Source: Parietichytrium sp. I65-24A (lineage: Eukaryota > Sar > Bigyra > Thraustochytrida > Thraustochytriidae). From it: a stretch of 64,000 nucleotides of DNA. A model generated the notes under the pieces. The model was given only the letters and a program-made list of their open reading frames with translations. It had not been told where the DNA came from and searched no databases. Of the stretch, positions 9,299-20,481 are shown in pieces; position 1 is the stretch's first letter, and the number at the start of each line of letters is the position of its first letter. The DNA lies in NCBI GenBank assembly GCA_012862575.1, contig BLSF01000003.1, positions 1,116,001 to 1,180,000 on the forward strand, in the 5' to 3' direction. The position numbers were made by a program, and so were the translations under genes.

Positions 9299-11316
9299 AT
9301 GGGGAGAATGTTGGCGCTTTCGGCGCTGAGGAACGGCGCGGCGGCCAAAGTTCTGGCGCGAGGCGTGGCCGCAAGGGCGATGTCATCGGACGTGAGGTCG
9401 AAGAGCACTCTTGCGGCCAGCGCGGTGGCTGAGGAGGACGACTCCAGGTTTGTTGGACTGACCGGGGCGCAAATTTTCCATGAGCTCATGCGTGAGCACA
9501 AGGTGGATACCGTATTTGGGTACCCTGGTGGAGCGATCTTGCCGGTGAGTTGGATGATGGAAGCTGCGATTGTTTTGTTTTGTTTTGTTTTGTTTTGCTT
9601 GCTGGATGCGGAACTGACGGTTATGGTGTGCGTGCGTAGGTGTTTGATGCAATCTACGAGAGCAAATACTTCAAGTTTATCCTCTCCCGCCACGAGCAAG
9701 GTGCTGGCCACATGGCAGAGGGCTATGCGCGCGCCACGGGAAGGCCTGGAATTGTGCTTGTCACCTCCGGGCCTGGAGCTACAAATACTGTAACTCCGCT
9801 CATGGATGCCTTCATGGACGGCACTCCGATGATTGTCTTCACCGGTCAGGTGGTGACCTCTGCGCTCGGTACCGACGCGTTCCAGGAAGCTGACGTTGTC
9901 GGTATTACCCGCGCTTGCACCAAGTGGAACGTGCTTGTAAAGGACGTCAAGGAGCTGCCTCGCCGTATCAACGAGGCTTTCGAGATTGCTACCAGCGGCC
10001 GCCCTGGACCAGTTCTTGTGGATCTTCCAAAGGACGTGACTGCAGTGCAGCTCAAGACCAAGCCCGACTCGTCGCCTCATATCGCCGTCCGCATGAAGCA
10101 AAAGGTGGAAATCTTCCACAAGGAACGCGTCGGCGCGCCAGGAACGAGTGACTACGAGTTCATCGGTGATTTGGTCAACCGCGCCAAGAAGCCAATCATT
10201 TATGCCGGGCAGGGAATCATCCAGTCCCCAAACAAGGGCTGCGAAGTGCTCAAGACATTTGCTGAGAAGGGTAATATCCCAGTCACCACCACTCTGCAAG
10301 GAATGGGCGCTTTCGACGAGCGCAACCCGCTTTCTCTCAAGATGCTCGGAATGCACGGATCCGCATACGCCAATTACGCAATTCAGGATGCAGATCTCAT
10401 TCTTGCACTCGGAGCGCGCTTTGATGATCGCGTCACCATGCGTGTGGACACCTTTGCTCCAGAGGCCAAGAAGGCCGAGCTTGAGGGTCGCGGAGGCATC
10501 ATCCACTTTGAGATCAGTCCAAAGAACTTGCACAAGGTGATCAACCCTACCGTCGCGGTGCTCGGAGACGTCGCCGAGAACCTCGCAAACGTTTTGCCAT
10601 ACGTGGAGCGCAAGGAGCGCACCGACTGGTTTGAGAAGATCGCAAACTGGAAGGCCAAACACCCATTTTCGTACAAGCCAGCAATTGGTGACGAAATTCT
10701 CAAGCCGCAGCAAGTGATCCAGGAGTTGGACAAGCAGCTACTTCAGATTAGGGAGAAACAGGGAACCGAGGTGTACATTTCCAAAGGGGTTGGTGCTCAC
10801 CAGATGTGGGCTGCACAGTACATCACTTGGACTCATCCACGCCAGGCAATCACCTCTGGAGGGGCTGGAACCATGGGATATGGTCTCCCAGCTGCGATTG
10901 GAGCCAAGGTCGCAAAGCCAAAGGCAATCGTTATCGACATTGACGGAGATGCGTCCTACTGTATGACCGGAATGGAGCTTCTTACTGCTGTGCAATACAA
11001 CATTGCAGTCAAGGTGCTCATTTTGAACAACGACTTTCAAGGCATGGTCAAGCAGTGGCAGACTCTGTTCTACGACAAGCGCTACTCGGGAACCGAGATG
11101 GTCAACCCACGTTTTGATAAGGTCGCAGATGCCATGGGCGCCAAGGGCATGTACGTCAACAAGGCAGAGGACCTCCCTCGCGTGATCAAGGAGTTCCTCG
11201 ACTACAACGAAGGCCCAGTCGTTCTTGAGGCTTATGTCGATAAGGCTGAGCACGTCTTTCCTATGGTTCCAGCAGGAGGAAGCCTCAGCGATATGATTCT
11301 GAGCATCAACGAGTAA
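9299..11316 (+). CDS. ILV2: acetolactate (acetohydroxyacid) synthase catalytic subunit, mitochondrial type
   Basis: A ThDP enzyme that makes 2-acetolactate or 2-aceto-2-hydroxybutyrate, the first common step of Val/Leu/Ile synthesis. Exons 9299-9544 and 9640-11316 give 640 residues; the 95-bp GT-AG intron contains a TTTTG run. Residues 1-35 are Arg/Ala/Leu/Ser-rich without acids, a classic mitochondrial presequence. The catalytic domain then shows GYPGGA, the cofactor Glu in HEQGAGHMAEG (Glu101), the FAD-domain GARFDDR, and the ThDP motif GDAS (518-521) to NN. It resembles yeast Ilv2 (for example CTKWNV and INEAFEIATSGRPGPVLVDLPKDVT). The active-site channel Trp is present (Trp555), but Val154 (codon 9853-9855) stands where nearly all homologues have Pro (Arabidopsis 197, yeast 192). 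A regulatory subunit gene is not in this window. Confidence 0.96.
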
Positions 11317-11720
11317 AGAGTGTCTGCGTTTTACCTTATTATTCATTGCGCTCGTAAATTAAGTTGGCTTTTTTTTCCCTTTTCGGCATTCGCATTCGCC
11401 CTTCTACTCCTTTGATGACAGTCGACCATTTTAAAGCACGTTTGTTGAGAGGGTATTTGTATTCATTAATTGTAAATCATGCGTTGAGTTTATTACGGAG
11501 AGCGAGAGTGCGGAGCAAAGATGATGTCGCGTTGGGAATACAAGATCGGGCTTCTTGGGCTGGCGTTCGTTCGTTCGTTAGCTTTCATGAGACTCAGGAC
11601 TGCTGCCATCACCTAGCGTCGCGGCTCGTGAACCGCGAAATTGTAATGTGTAATGCTAATTATCGTCTTGGAACCCTCCGCCATTAAGCAAACCGTCGAG
11701 TGGTGTTGTGTTTTGTGTTA
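11317..11720. other. intergenic, between convergent genes
   Basis: 3' flanks of acetolactate synthase and the SDR. AT-rich after the synthase stop; no gene or repeat seen. Confidence 0.55.
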
Positions 11721-12545
11721 TTATCTCGCGCCGAGACATATCCTACCACCGTCCACTGCGATGTGAGACCCGGTGATGAAACCTGCCTTGCTGGAGTCCG
11801 CAAGAAAGAGGACGGCCTCTGCAACCTCCTCCGGCTCCGCTATGCGACCAAGTGGGTGTGTAACTTCAGCGCTGCGTTTCAAAAAGTTGGCATAAGCCTC
11901 TTCGTCCATTCCCCCTCTCTTGTGGAGTTGTGTTCGCGTCACACCAGGGTTGACACTGTTGACTCTGATGTTGAAAGGAGCGAGGTCCACTGCGCCACAA
12001 TCGGTGAGCATGTCACATGCAGCCTTGGAAGCGCAGTAAGCCGCGCACCCCGCAAAGCTGTGCAGCCCGTTGACGGAGGACACATTAACAATCGCTGCGG
12101 AAGGAACGTCTTTGCCGCGCTTCATGAATGGGGTCGCAGCATTCATGAACGAAAACACACCGCGAGCGTTGGCGGACATGTTGGCATCAAAGTTGCCAAT
12201 CCCGACAGACCCGACCGCGCCGCCTTTCAAAATGCCCGCGCAGTTCACCAGCACATCCAGCCTGCCCGATTCTCCATTTTCTTGACCGCATGAAAAGGCA
12301 GCCGCGGAGGCAACGCACTTTTGCACTTGATCATCGTCCGAGACGTCCGCCACGAAAACGTTCACATTTCGAGATGGCGCAGAGATCTCTCCGGCCAGCG
12401 TCTGCAGCGCGGATTCGTCGCGTCCGGTAATAGTGAGAAACTCGCAGCCTCGGGAAACCAATAGCCGAGCCACTGCTTGCCCAATACCGGACGAGGCGCC
12501 TGTCACCAGCGCCGCACGTCCTGCGAAGGCGAGGTCCGCGCTCAT
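11721..12545 (-). CDS. classical short-chain dehydrogenase/reductase
   Basis: 274 residues from the ATG at 12543-12545; the frame continues upstream only to a GTG. A complete classical SDR: cofactor loop TGASSGIG (15-22), NCAG (101-104), the catalytic Ser in NVSSVNG (about 156-157), and Tyr170/Lys174 in YCASK, then VNSVNPGVTRT and the C-terminal FITGSHIAVDGG motif. It has a gluconate/3-ketoacyl-reductase-like layout with no targeting signal or membrane segment, so a soluble NAD(P)H oxidoreductase. The substrate cannot be told. The Arg41-Asp43 region after strand 2 (ITGRDES) suggests NADP, but weakly. A doublet of GTACT palindromes lies 85-115 bp upstream, the closest such site to any start in the window. 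Confidence 0.9.
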   Translation of the reverse strand: MSADLAFAGRAALVTGASSGIGQAVARLLVSRGCEFLTITGRDESALQTLAGEISAPSRNVNVFVADVSDDDQVQKCVASAAAFSCGQENGESGRLDVLVNCAGILKGGAVGSVGIGNFDANMSANARGVFSFMNAATPFMKRGKDVPSAAIVNVSSVNGLHSFAGCAAYCASKAACDMLTDCGAVDLAPFNIRVNSVNPGVTRTQLHKRGGMDEEAYANFLKRSAEVTHPLGRIAEPEEVAEAVLFLADSSKAGFITGSHIAVDGGRICLGAR

Positions 12546-12629
12546 CTTTGTGAGTGTGTGCCGTAACACTGCTTATCGTGCCCGCAGTTCTTTTCTTGTG
12601 GGGTTTGTGTACGTCGCAAAGCGTCGTGG

Positions 12630-12659
12630 GTACTCGAGTACACTCAGTACTGTACTCAG
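12630..12659. promoter_or_regulatory. paired GTACT palindromes upstream of the SDR
   Basis: A perfect 12-bp palindrome GTACTCGAGTAC (12630-12641) is followed at once by CTCAGTACTGTACTCAG. The block lies 85-115 bp upstream of the SDR start on the minus strand. It is a member of the dispersed GTAC-core family; function inferred. Confidence 0.45.
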
Positions 12660-14753
12660 GACTCGAGGGAGTTGCGATTATTGTATCTTTCCGACACGAC
12701 TCCGAAGATTCAATAGTCCGGGTGGACCAAGATAACAGAACACAGACGGGTCGTGTGCACATGTACAAGACCAAGACTCACATGGTAGTGCCTGATATGG
12801 TCAAGTGTAGAGCTTGCTCCTATGGACTTGCGCTGTGTCGGGGTAAGAGGGCGATACCCCACTTTGCATCGCAAAGCACATGGCAAAGCAGCAGCAGAAA
12901 ATTCGTGGTTTGGAAATTGTCAATCAAAAGTTTTGGCCAAACTTCACACAGTTCAGAAAAGTGCGCTTTGTTGTCAGTGACTCAACTGACTCAACTCAAT
13001 GATCTTGATTTGAGAGATTCGAACAATTCGAACTCTTCGAACTATGACAGCGCATTGAGCTTCGAGTCATCTCGAGTCGATGCATAGCGCCATGCACAAT
13101 GCATTTCCTCCACGACCAATCGATCATCATGATCAAATATCGGGACTAACACAAGTACTCAAACTCATAGCAGTTGTTTGAATGGCTGTGCCAATGCAGT
13201 CAACATCATTCAACATCTACACGTCTGCCCTGCGACCAGCAGACCCGGAACGTCCGGGCAGGCGCTTCTAGCGCGTCTCGTGCGGAGCATGTAAGCATGC
13301 AAGCATATAAGCACGTAGGCATGTAAGGACTCGGGCGTGTGGGCATGTGGGCATGGGCCAATGTGCGCGGCTCTGTAGCTGTGGATTGTAAGTCAAAGTG
13401 AGCTGCGAGGCGCGGAATCGCTCGCGTGGGATGGCAGTGGGTTTGGAGCGCACGGTGTCTCGTGTGGGTTTACGGAAAGCGGGACAAGAGCAACGACAAC
13501 AATAACTCGACCAATGCCGCGCCAGTGAGGAAACAAATTTTGACTCTCTTGCTGAGCTCTCATATATGATGAGTAAACCAATGGATCCTGCCGAGGCTTG
13601 AAGCCGGTGCGGTCGAGTTTGCGTTGCAGTTGTGGGCGTGGTTTGCGCCGGATGGGCAAGAGGCGAAGAGACTCGGATGGACGCAGTGCTGAGATGATCT
13701 TCTTTTACGGTATCTTTCCTGATTGCGAGTGAGGAGACGTATAATAGACTACGATGGGCTGAGCGCTGTGAAACTCTGCGGTCGTCGCGGGATGGGTTTG
13801 GGAGAGTTAAGATTTGTTCGAAGGATAGAATTCTGACGTTTTCCAAATTTCAAATGTTCTCTTCTTCAACAGGACGAAACGGTCAATCACGAGATAGATA
13901 GAGCCTGAGCCAGCTCGGGAGCCATAGCGCGTCTCTCTGACTCTGTGTAGTTTGTGTCATTTCTGTAAATATATCTGTGTACATTCTTCCCTGCTCGAGC
14001 AACAACACATTTCCATTTTTTTGTTTCTTCCTGGTGCGGATGGCGCAACACAGTTCTATCACTGCCAGAGCCATCGTTCCTGCGACAAGTTAGCTCCAGA
14101 CTGCCGCTCGAGAATGTTCCATTTTCACTCAACAAGTCATGAACTTGACGGTAGAGTGACGTAGCTGCCAGTACCACCCGGGAGCATGCCTCTGAGGCCA
14201 AGCGAGTTTCTGAGATTCCAAGACTCATGCCAACGGCTAAGATGAGCCGGAGCTTGGACGACGTAGGTGGCTCGCGCGTTTCTCGCCACGCGCGCTCGAC
14301 CACGTCACCGTGGCAGGCCAATGCAGCTATAGCAGAACTTGGCCAGCGCATTTTCGTTTTCAACATCGCTGAGAGAGGCAGGAGAGGCATGCCCGCCTTC
14401 CGCTTTGCCATGTCGTTGATCAACAAAGCATTGTTTATTCTGAACTTGTGTATTTTCGCACGTCAGAACAGAGTTCACTGTCAGAAGTTCTTTCTTTTTA
14501 CTTGTTTACAACTAAAAAATAGTTACAGCGTCGATTTCTTTTCTTTTCTTTTCCTCTAGGCTTGTCATTAATTGACATTATCTGAGAAGCCTTACTAGTA
14601 GATGACGTCATGGTCCTATGATCGTAGGAAATTGTCCACGCACAGGACCCGGCGCAAGAGCTCCCAGCTGCGACTCACAAGGATGTCAACGAATCTGGCG
14701 TACAGTCTCGTCGAATATGGACCGGTTCCAAGGAGCATGCAGAGCATGCAGAG

Positions 14754-14760
14754 NNNNNNN
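14754..14760. other. assembly gap (7 N)
   Basis: Seven undetermined bases directly after two copies of AGAGCATGC. The true gap length is unknown and sequence may be missing here. Confidence 0.95.
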
Positions 14761-15231
14761 TAAGCTCGACAACGGATAAAACATGTGCATTTCATTTCAA
14801 TCAGACACTTGTTCATAAAACAGAATTGGTTTATTTTCACTCTGTTGCAATTGAGAAAGATGACAGCAACTTTCCGTCATTAGTTCTCACAAAGTCGCCT
14901 TTCGCACGTTGCTTTCCATGGCTTAATTGTTGATATTCGACTGTGTAATCCTCAGAAGCAGAGCTGGCTGTGATGGTGTGCGTTGGAGTTGGCGGTGTTT
15001 GGCTACGTTGGTTTCCAAGTAGTCAGCCTATGCATTAGGCAAAGTGCGCAAGAGAGAGGCGGGTTGTGTGGAAAGCAGTCACTCAATTCCAATTGCTCCA
15101 TCGGTACAAACAGTCCGCATTTCCCGAGTGGTTTTCATTTCATTCCATTTCGTTTCATTTCGGTCTACAGACGTGCGAGAGCGAGAGCGAGTGCGACTAC
15201 CGGGTCAGATTGACAGGCACGGGCAAGCGCG

Positions 15232-15831
15232 ATGTGGGACTCAGAAGCGGACAAGTACTGGAAGGAGAAGGAGAAGGCGAAAAGGCAGGCAGCTCTACAG
15301 AAGAAGGTTGCCCTCGGCGTGGGTCTTTTTATTGCGTTTTGTCTCTTCGTCAAGTTTATCACCGCACCTGAGCCTGTGCCACAAGGTGAGCCGGGTCCGG
15401 CGCCAAACAAAACGATCAAGGAAGTGCCAAAAGTTTCGAATGAGATTCTCTCGATGTGCAGGAATGAGTGCAGAGTGAAGGCAGTCGACCACTGCAATCA
15501 ATCTTGCCGATTTGCACTTCAGGAAATGCCTCGACCAACGATCTTCAGGTCGTGCCAATCTCCGTGCGTGAACGCTGCTCACAATCTCTGCGACATGGCA
15601 ACGAAGAACTCCGAGCAGATGCGCAAGCAGTGCAGAAGCACGCAGAAGAGCATAGCCTTCCAAATCTGCGACCAATACGAAAATATGCTTCCTCGCCCGA
15701 GAGTGCAGCAGGTGTGCAAAACGGGAGCGAAGGCTGGTGCTGAATTTTCCTGTGATGCAGCCCAAACCTGTATTGACTACAACTACGCCAAGCTCTTCAA
15801 TGATGCACAAATGGCTCCTGTGCAAATGTAA
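15232..15831 (+). CDS. single-pass membrane protein with a CX3C-rich domain
   Basis: 199 residues, single exon, ATG at 15232; not a family I recognise. Residues 1-25 are highly charged (KEKEKAKRQ). Residues 26-45 are one hydrophobic segment (ALGVGLFIAFCLFVKFI) with positive charges on the N-side, predicting an N-in single-pass topology. A Pro-rich linker follows, then a Cys-rich domain with CRNEC, CNQSC and CQSPC (three CX3C pairs), plus seven or more further Cys including CDAAQTC. Paired Cys after a signal anchor point to an oxidising compartment (ER lumen or mitochondrial intermembrane space). The CX3C pairs recall small-Tim or Erv-type folds, but the spacings (7 and about 15 residues between pairs) do not match a family I know. 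Convergent with the gene at 16166. The regular codon use and conserved-looking Cys pattern make a chance frame unlikely. Confidence 0.7.
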   Translation: MWDSEADKYWKEKEKAKRQAALQKKVALGVGLFIAFCLFVKFITAPEPVPQGEPGPAPNKTIKEVPKVSNEILSMCRNECRVKAVDHCNQSCRFALQEMPRPTIFRSCQSPCVNAAHNLCDMATKNSEQMRKQCRSTQKSIAFQICDQYENMLPRPRVQQVCKTGAKAGAEFSCDAAQTCIDYNYAKLFNDAQMAPVQM

Positions 15832-16165
15832 AAAGACCATTAACGTTTCATTATTTTTCGTCCTGAAAACAACCTAAAAAACAAAATAAAGCAAAGCAAT
15901 CACATCTTTTTTTGCGCGTGTTCTAAATTTCCTCAACAGAAAATGAAATCTAACGTGGGGCGACAATACGTGAAAAGACCAACTTTTTGCACTGCAGCAA
16001 AATGGTGAACAAACTCTTCTTCTAACTCTAAGAACACCCACCCACTATGGAAAAATAAACTCACTAATTGAGGCTCACAGGGGCGCGCGCAAGCACGCGC
16101 AAGCATGTCGCAGTACATAGATGTCTGGCCGAAACATAGAGAGATGGAATGGGCCCACCAAACGC
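15832..16165. other. intergenic, between convergent genes
   Basis: 3' flanks. AT-rich with several AATAAA-like strings just after the 15831 stop; a short GCGCAAGCA repeat near 16085-16110. No gene seen. Confidence 0.55.
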
Positions 16166-17344
16166 TCAAGCTGCAGCCAATGACATTTCTTGGAAGGAAA
16201 CAAGCTCAATGATCTTGGACTGGTCCACACCAGGAATGGCCGCCTCAAAGGAACGCTTACTACCGCTCTTGGACGGAAGCACCACAACTTGAAGAAGACT
16301 CTCCCGCCCGATCGGGAAGCTATTGAAATCCATCAGCGTGCGCGACGTGAGTACTGTCACCCCGCTTGCCGTACGAATGACCCTTGACTTGTTGCTTGAC
16401 GAAAGGGTGACGAGCGTTGCCACGGGCAAATGTGTCGTCCAGTAGTTCAAAACACGGCCGAGCGCTGCATCATCAACCCCAGGGGGAATCACAACTCCGA
16501 CTAGGGGACAGTTGACGAATCCTGTTCGGTATTTTAAAAGATCGAGAAACCCTGGTTTAATCTCCTCTGGAACCTCCTCTGGCGTCTTGAGCCAAACATG
16601 GAACGATTCAAACCAACGTTCAGAAAGAAACTGCTTTGCAGGACTGAAGTCATCTCCCTGGCCGCTGATGGCTGCAAGCATCTCCATCGGGACCAAGTTT
16701 TCGCTGGTGCTCATAAAACGATTGCCGCAAAGGAATGTGGAAGTAGTATCGCAGCCTGCACCTACCAACTTTGCCAGAGCCTTGGTTTGCTTGGAGCACT
16801 TCTGGCAAGCAACTTGAAAATCCGACATGAGTGGCCTGAGAGCCTTGTTTCCCTTGGCAGCTAAAAGCACAGCCTTGGCAGCGTTCCCAACAGTCGCCAC
16901 TTTCATGTCACTAGTTGACTTGGAGACTAGGATGGACGAAAGAAATCTGCGGAGTGCTCGATCTCTCGGCACGTTGATACCGGACGGAACGACCAAGACA
17001 TCCACGCGCAAGTCTGGCGTGACCTGCTCGAAGAGAAGGTCAGCTCTTAGAGCCACGCCGCCATCGGTTGTGATGCATTGACTGGCAGCGCAGAAGAGCA
17101 CTTGACACGAGTCTATCAGCGCATTCTTGAGCAGCAAAGCCTGTGCCACGCTCGAGCCCGCAGTCAGAGCCACGAGTACGGTCCTCCGTTCCTTAAAGCT
17201 CCCGTTCACCATCCTTCCGCTAGACGTCCGCCTTTTCTTCCCATCCAAGTTATCCCACGAGTCCAGACTCGTATGTGACACATTCTTGCGCATGGCCTCC
17301 CGCTTGAGCCATTGCTGCAGCGCCGTCTTCAACTCGCGCTTCAT
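16166..17344 (-). CDS. possible double DJ-1/PfpI (GATase1-like) protein without the nucleophile
   Basis: 392 residues from the ATG 17342-17344. The first 45 residues are basic (KKRRTSSGR, a possible NLS). Residues about 54-175 look like a GATase1/DJ-1 fold: strand TVLVALTAG, then CITTDGGVALRADLLFEQV, then VDVLVVPSG and the elbow VATVGNAAKAVLLAAKG. In active members the elbow reads V-C-x-G-A; here Cys is replaced by Gly, so catalysis is doubtful. Residues about 280-375 repeat the pattern weakly (VGVVIPPG, SGVTVLTSRTLMDFN, VVVLPSKSG), suggesting an internal duplication. The assignment rests on pattern only; a structure-based search would settle it. Similar non-catalytic domains occur in transcription regulators. 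A GTACTCAGTACT palindrome lies about 300 bp upstream. Confidence 0.55.
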   Translation of the reverse strand: MKRELKTALQQWLKREAMRKNVSHTSLDSWDNLDGKKRRTSSGRMVNGSFKERRTVLVALTAGSSVAQALLLKNALIDSCQVLFCAASQCITTDGGVALRADLLFEQVTPDLRVDVLVVPSGINVPRDRALRRFLSSILVSKSTSDMKVATVGNAAKAVLLAAKGNKALRPLMSDFQVACQKCSKQTKALAKLVGAGCDTTSTFLCGNRFMSTSENLVPMEMLAAISGQGDDFSPAKQFLSERWFESFHVWLKTPEEVPEEIKPGFLDLLKYRTGFVNCPLVGVVIPPGVDDAALGRVLNYWTTHLPVATLVTLSSSNKSRVIRTASGVTVLTSRTLMDFNSFPIGRESLLQVVVLPSKSGSKRSFEAAIPGVDQSKIIELVSFQEMSLAAA

Positions 17345-17649
17345 CTTCTCTCCTCTCCTCTCCTGGCCAGCTAAACACCTTCACAATTTGCAAGCAACCT
17401 TTTCACTTTTCGCTTTTCACTTTCCAACCAATTGCAAGTCTACACTGTCTGCGCCTTACTCCTTCGCCACATTTGGGGTTTGTTCGTCTCCAACTCTTTC
17501 CTTCTTTCTTTCGCACTTTCGACATCCCGGTTTGCCCCCCACACTTATCATTAAAGGTAGCTGGTGCTAGCCGCCACCCCATTCACTGCAAACTGAATTC
17601 TGGAGAGGAAGGAGCTCTGAATGGTGCCTAACGGAGGTTAGTATTTGAG

Positions 17650-17661
17650 GTACTCAGTACT
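17650..17661. promoter_or_regulatory. GTACTCAGTACT near-palindrome
   Basis: About 305 bp upstream of the DJ-1-like gene start (minus strand). Member of the dispersed family; role inferred. Confidence 0.4.
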
Positions 17662-17678
17662 GGAGAGGGTTTGTTATT

Positions 17679-17706
17679 CGATTGATTGATTGATTGATTG
17701 ATTGAT
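17679..17706. repeat. ATTG tetranucleotide microsatellite
   Basis: About six consecutive GATT/ATTG units. A similar run occurs at about 54742-54800 upstream of MON1. Confidence 0.8.
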
Positions 17707-20481
17707 TTCACAGCCAATTTGAATCCCTTTTGGAACACAGGAGGCTCAAAAGCTTCACTTATCGGTATGTGCTGGTAGGCATGAAAGTCGTTTTGATTGA
17801 TCAAAAATGATTCTTTGGATTGATCGACTGACTGATTCACTGATTCATCGATTTTGATAGTCCTCACGTTCTGGTTGGCGCTGACTGTCTTTCGCCCAGA
17901 TCGGTCGCATCACGCACTCCCCATTGCTCCCTCACACCGACCTTCTCTATCGACGAGCGCCTACCGACAGACTCTAAGAATAAGTTAAGAGTCGACCAGG
18001 GCACTCACTTTTTTCCTTCCTCCTCGGAGAAATTCATGTCTCCCACACAACACAACAAGAGAGGGGACTGACGCCACTCACAGTCTCAAAAATTAAAAAA
18101 TTAGTAGAAGGATGGGCAGGTCGTACCATGACTCCTACGGGGAAATGCCAGGTGCTACGAGGGTACTAATTAAAAAAGATAGTCAGTGGCGTACCGCAGG
18201 GCGAGAGGACGACGCGAACTAGATTAGCGTATCCAATTTCCGGGGAAACAAAGTGGAGTTGGAATCCCCGAGGAGAAGGGAAATGATGCGCTCACAACCT
18301 GTGTGCCCCGCAAACGTTGCTATTCTCTTCATTCATTCATTCATTTGAATTTTTAAAGCTTTTCTTTTCCGAATTTCCCTGTCACGCAACTTGTTTGAGC
18401 AAATCAATCGCAATGTTCAAACTCCTCCCAGTTCGCCATCTACTCTTTTCGGTAGTGGCACTCTAGCTTCCCGCACGCTTTCAGAGCTCGGCATCCATCA
18501 TTTCAGAAGAGAAGAATAGCATATTTGACGACTGCAACCTGATGCTCACCAACCGGGGAATCTATTGCATTATATGATTGTTCTAATTTCCTTTCAACTT
18601 GTTCAGCTCGGAGCATACATGTTTCAAAGGGTTTTTAAAACCCGTTGTTTGTCAAGTGACTTTTATTGTCTCGAAATGACGCTGTCGGGACGGCATCGCC
18701 GCTATTCCGAACCCGAAAGCGAACGTTTGCAACTACTATCTCTCAATTAGCTATTCCGGTAGTACATCGGCAACCTCACCTCGTTATGGTGAGTTGGAGC
18801 CTCTGTTTCTGGAACCCACGTTGCCATCATTTGCCATCGCTCAAACCGTGGGCGGGAGGGCTGTACACGAAGCTGACTTATGTTCAAGAAGGCTCTAAAC
18901 TGAGCGTTCTGTTGGCTCTGCAATGCTCTGTGGGATTTTGTGAGCTTGAAAATTCTTCGGTTCACAAGAGCCACCTGTTTTCGTCACGTCTCGCCGGCCA
19001 CAACGTCTTTTTTTCCATGAATTCGGAGATAATTAACTCTTCTGTGTATTCGACATTCTTGAGTCCGCTTGTCGCTTTGCCACAGTCAGTTAGTCACTGT
19101 TGACGGCGCGTAACCGGGCGGAATGACCTCGCCTGGGCCCGAGACCCCGAGGTTGGCATACTTGTCGAAATCGTCAAAATGGGAAGAGTGAAGCACCACG
19201 AAGATGTGCGGAGTTGTTGATGCGAAGAGAGCGTTGCCGCTGTTTATTTGGAATTTGCTTTTTCTACGCTGGGCCGATCGATCCTTCGAGAGACAAGGAG
19301 AGAGAGGAAAGAAATGCTTCGGCTTGTGAATCTGGAAGGTTGTCGACGGCGACAGCAGCAAACAAGAAACTGTCCGATTACTCGACGTCGCCTACTGCGC
19401 AGTAGGTCTGTTGTATCCGAGCTGGATCGCACTTTCACGGTGTGCGTGCTGTCCTGATTATCCTATTGTATTTTTGTCTGTTCAATCATCAAGAACATGA
19501 AAATGAAAGTGAAAATGAAAATAAACGCAAAGGAGCGATACCGGTAACTTCAGCTTCAACGTAATTCAACTGACAATGTTTCGCATCTTCACATTACAAG
19601 TTACCATTTTTTTCTTTGAACAATGATTTCACTCACTCGAGACACGCATCGTGTCCGTTCTTTGATCAAAGTTTCCAACAGTCGAACAACAGTAGGTTTC
19701 CCCGAGAGGGAACCTTCTCATGGAGGGAGGGACGACCCATCAGTGTGCGAATTTGGAAGTAACTTAGCAGACTATTTCGACCCCACACCCTATGGTTCAG
19801 CCAGGGCTTATGGTAAGCGATGATAGTCTTTCCTCGACCTCCATCCTCTCTCGTGCAAACCTCAGCAAACCTCCGCTACTATGCAATACGGTAGACAGTG
19901 GTAGTCAGCGTCACAGTCCGCTAGGCTGTAGTAGTACTCTTTGGACCTGGTCATGGAAGTTGTGGAAGTTCAGAGTTCCTGACTATCAGAGAGCTGAATG
20001 TTGTATTGCATTTCGTACAGACAGTCAAGTCGCATTGCGTGCTTGGCATTTTGCGCATTTGCAAATGTTTCATTCTGAACTCTGAATGATAAACACCAAT
20101 TAAAAAATCGCTTGCCCAAAATTTGCAAAAGCAAAATTCCTGGGCTGAATTATTCTGTTCTAACTGCGGATTTCCAAATTCTGATGTTCTGATGTTCTGA
20201 ACTCACTTCAAGTGGAGGGAGAACACTGACTGCGAGTTTGCCTTTCCTCAATAAGTGTTGCTCGGGACGAGATTCGCTAGCTTTCGATTTGCATTTTCGG
20301 CGTTGAGCAGAGCTGAGGTAAGCGGGAGTCTGGCGGCTTCTGTCTGTCTGTGGTGCGAGCTCCAACGCGTTGTGTAGAACTTGTGCGAGAAAGTGAAGTT
20401 TTTAGGTTGAATATCCAAACGCTTTCATCCCCGGTAACTCTGAGGTCGATCGAGTGTTTCGAATTTCACAGTCATCCCTAT

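Larger units (their letters stand above)
12546..15231. other. gene-poor 2.7-kb interval with an assembly gap
   Basis: No supported gene. Minus-strand open frames at 13268-13846 and 13887-14411 are of a length expected by chance and match nothing I know. A GTACTCGAGTAC/CAGTACTGTACTC block lies at 12630-12659, runs of ATGTAAGCATG-like units at 13285-13350, and a 7-N gap at 14754-14760 next to a doubled AGCATGCAG. Confidence 0.5.

Noticed and set aside
9064-10713. 549-codon minus-strand open frame opposite acetolactate synthase
   Set aside because: It is the antisense shadow of a strongly codon-biased gene; the translation resembles nothing and it runs through the sense gene's intron and promoter repeats.
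13268-14411. Two minus-strand frames of about 190 and 175 codons
   Set aside because: One or two frames of this length are expected by chance in a window this size; neither matches a known family.
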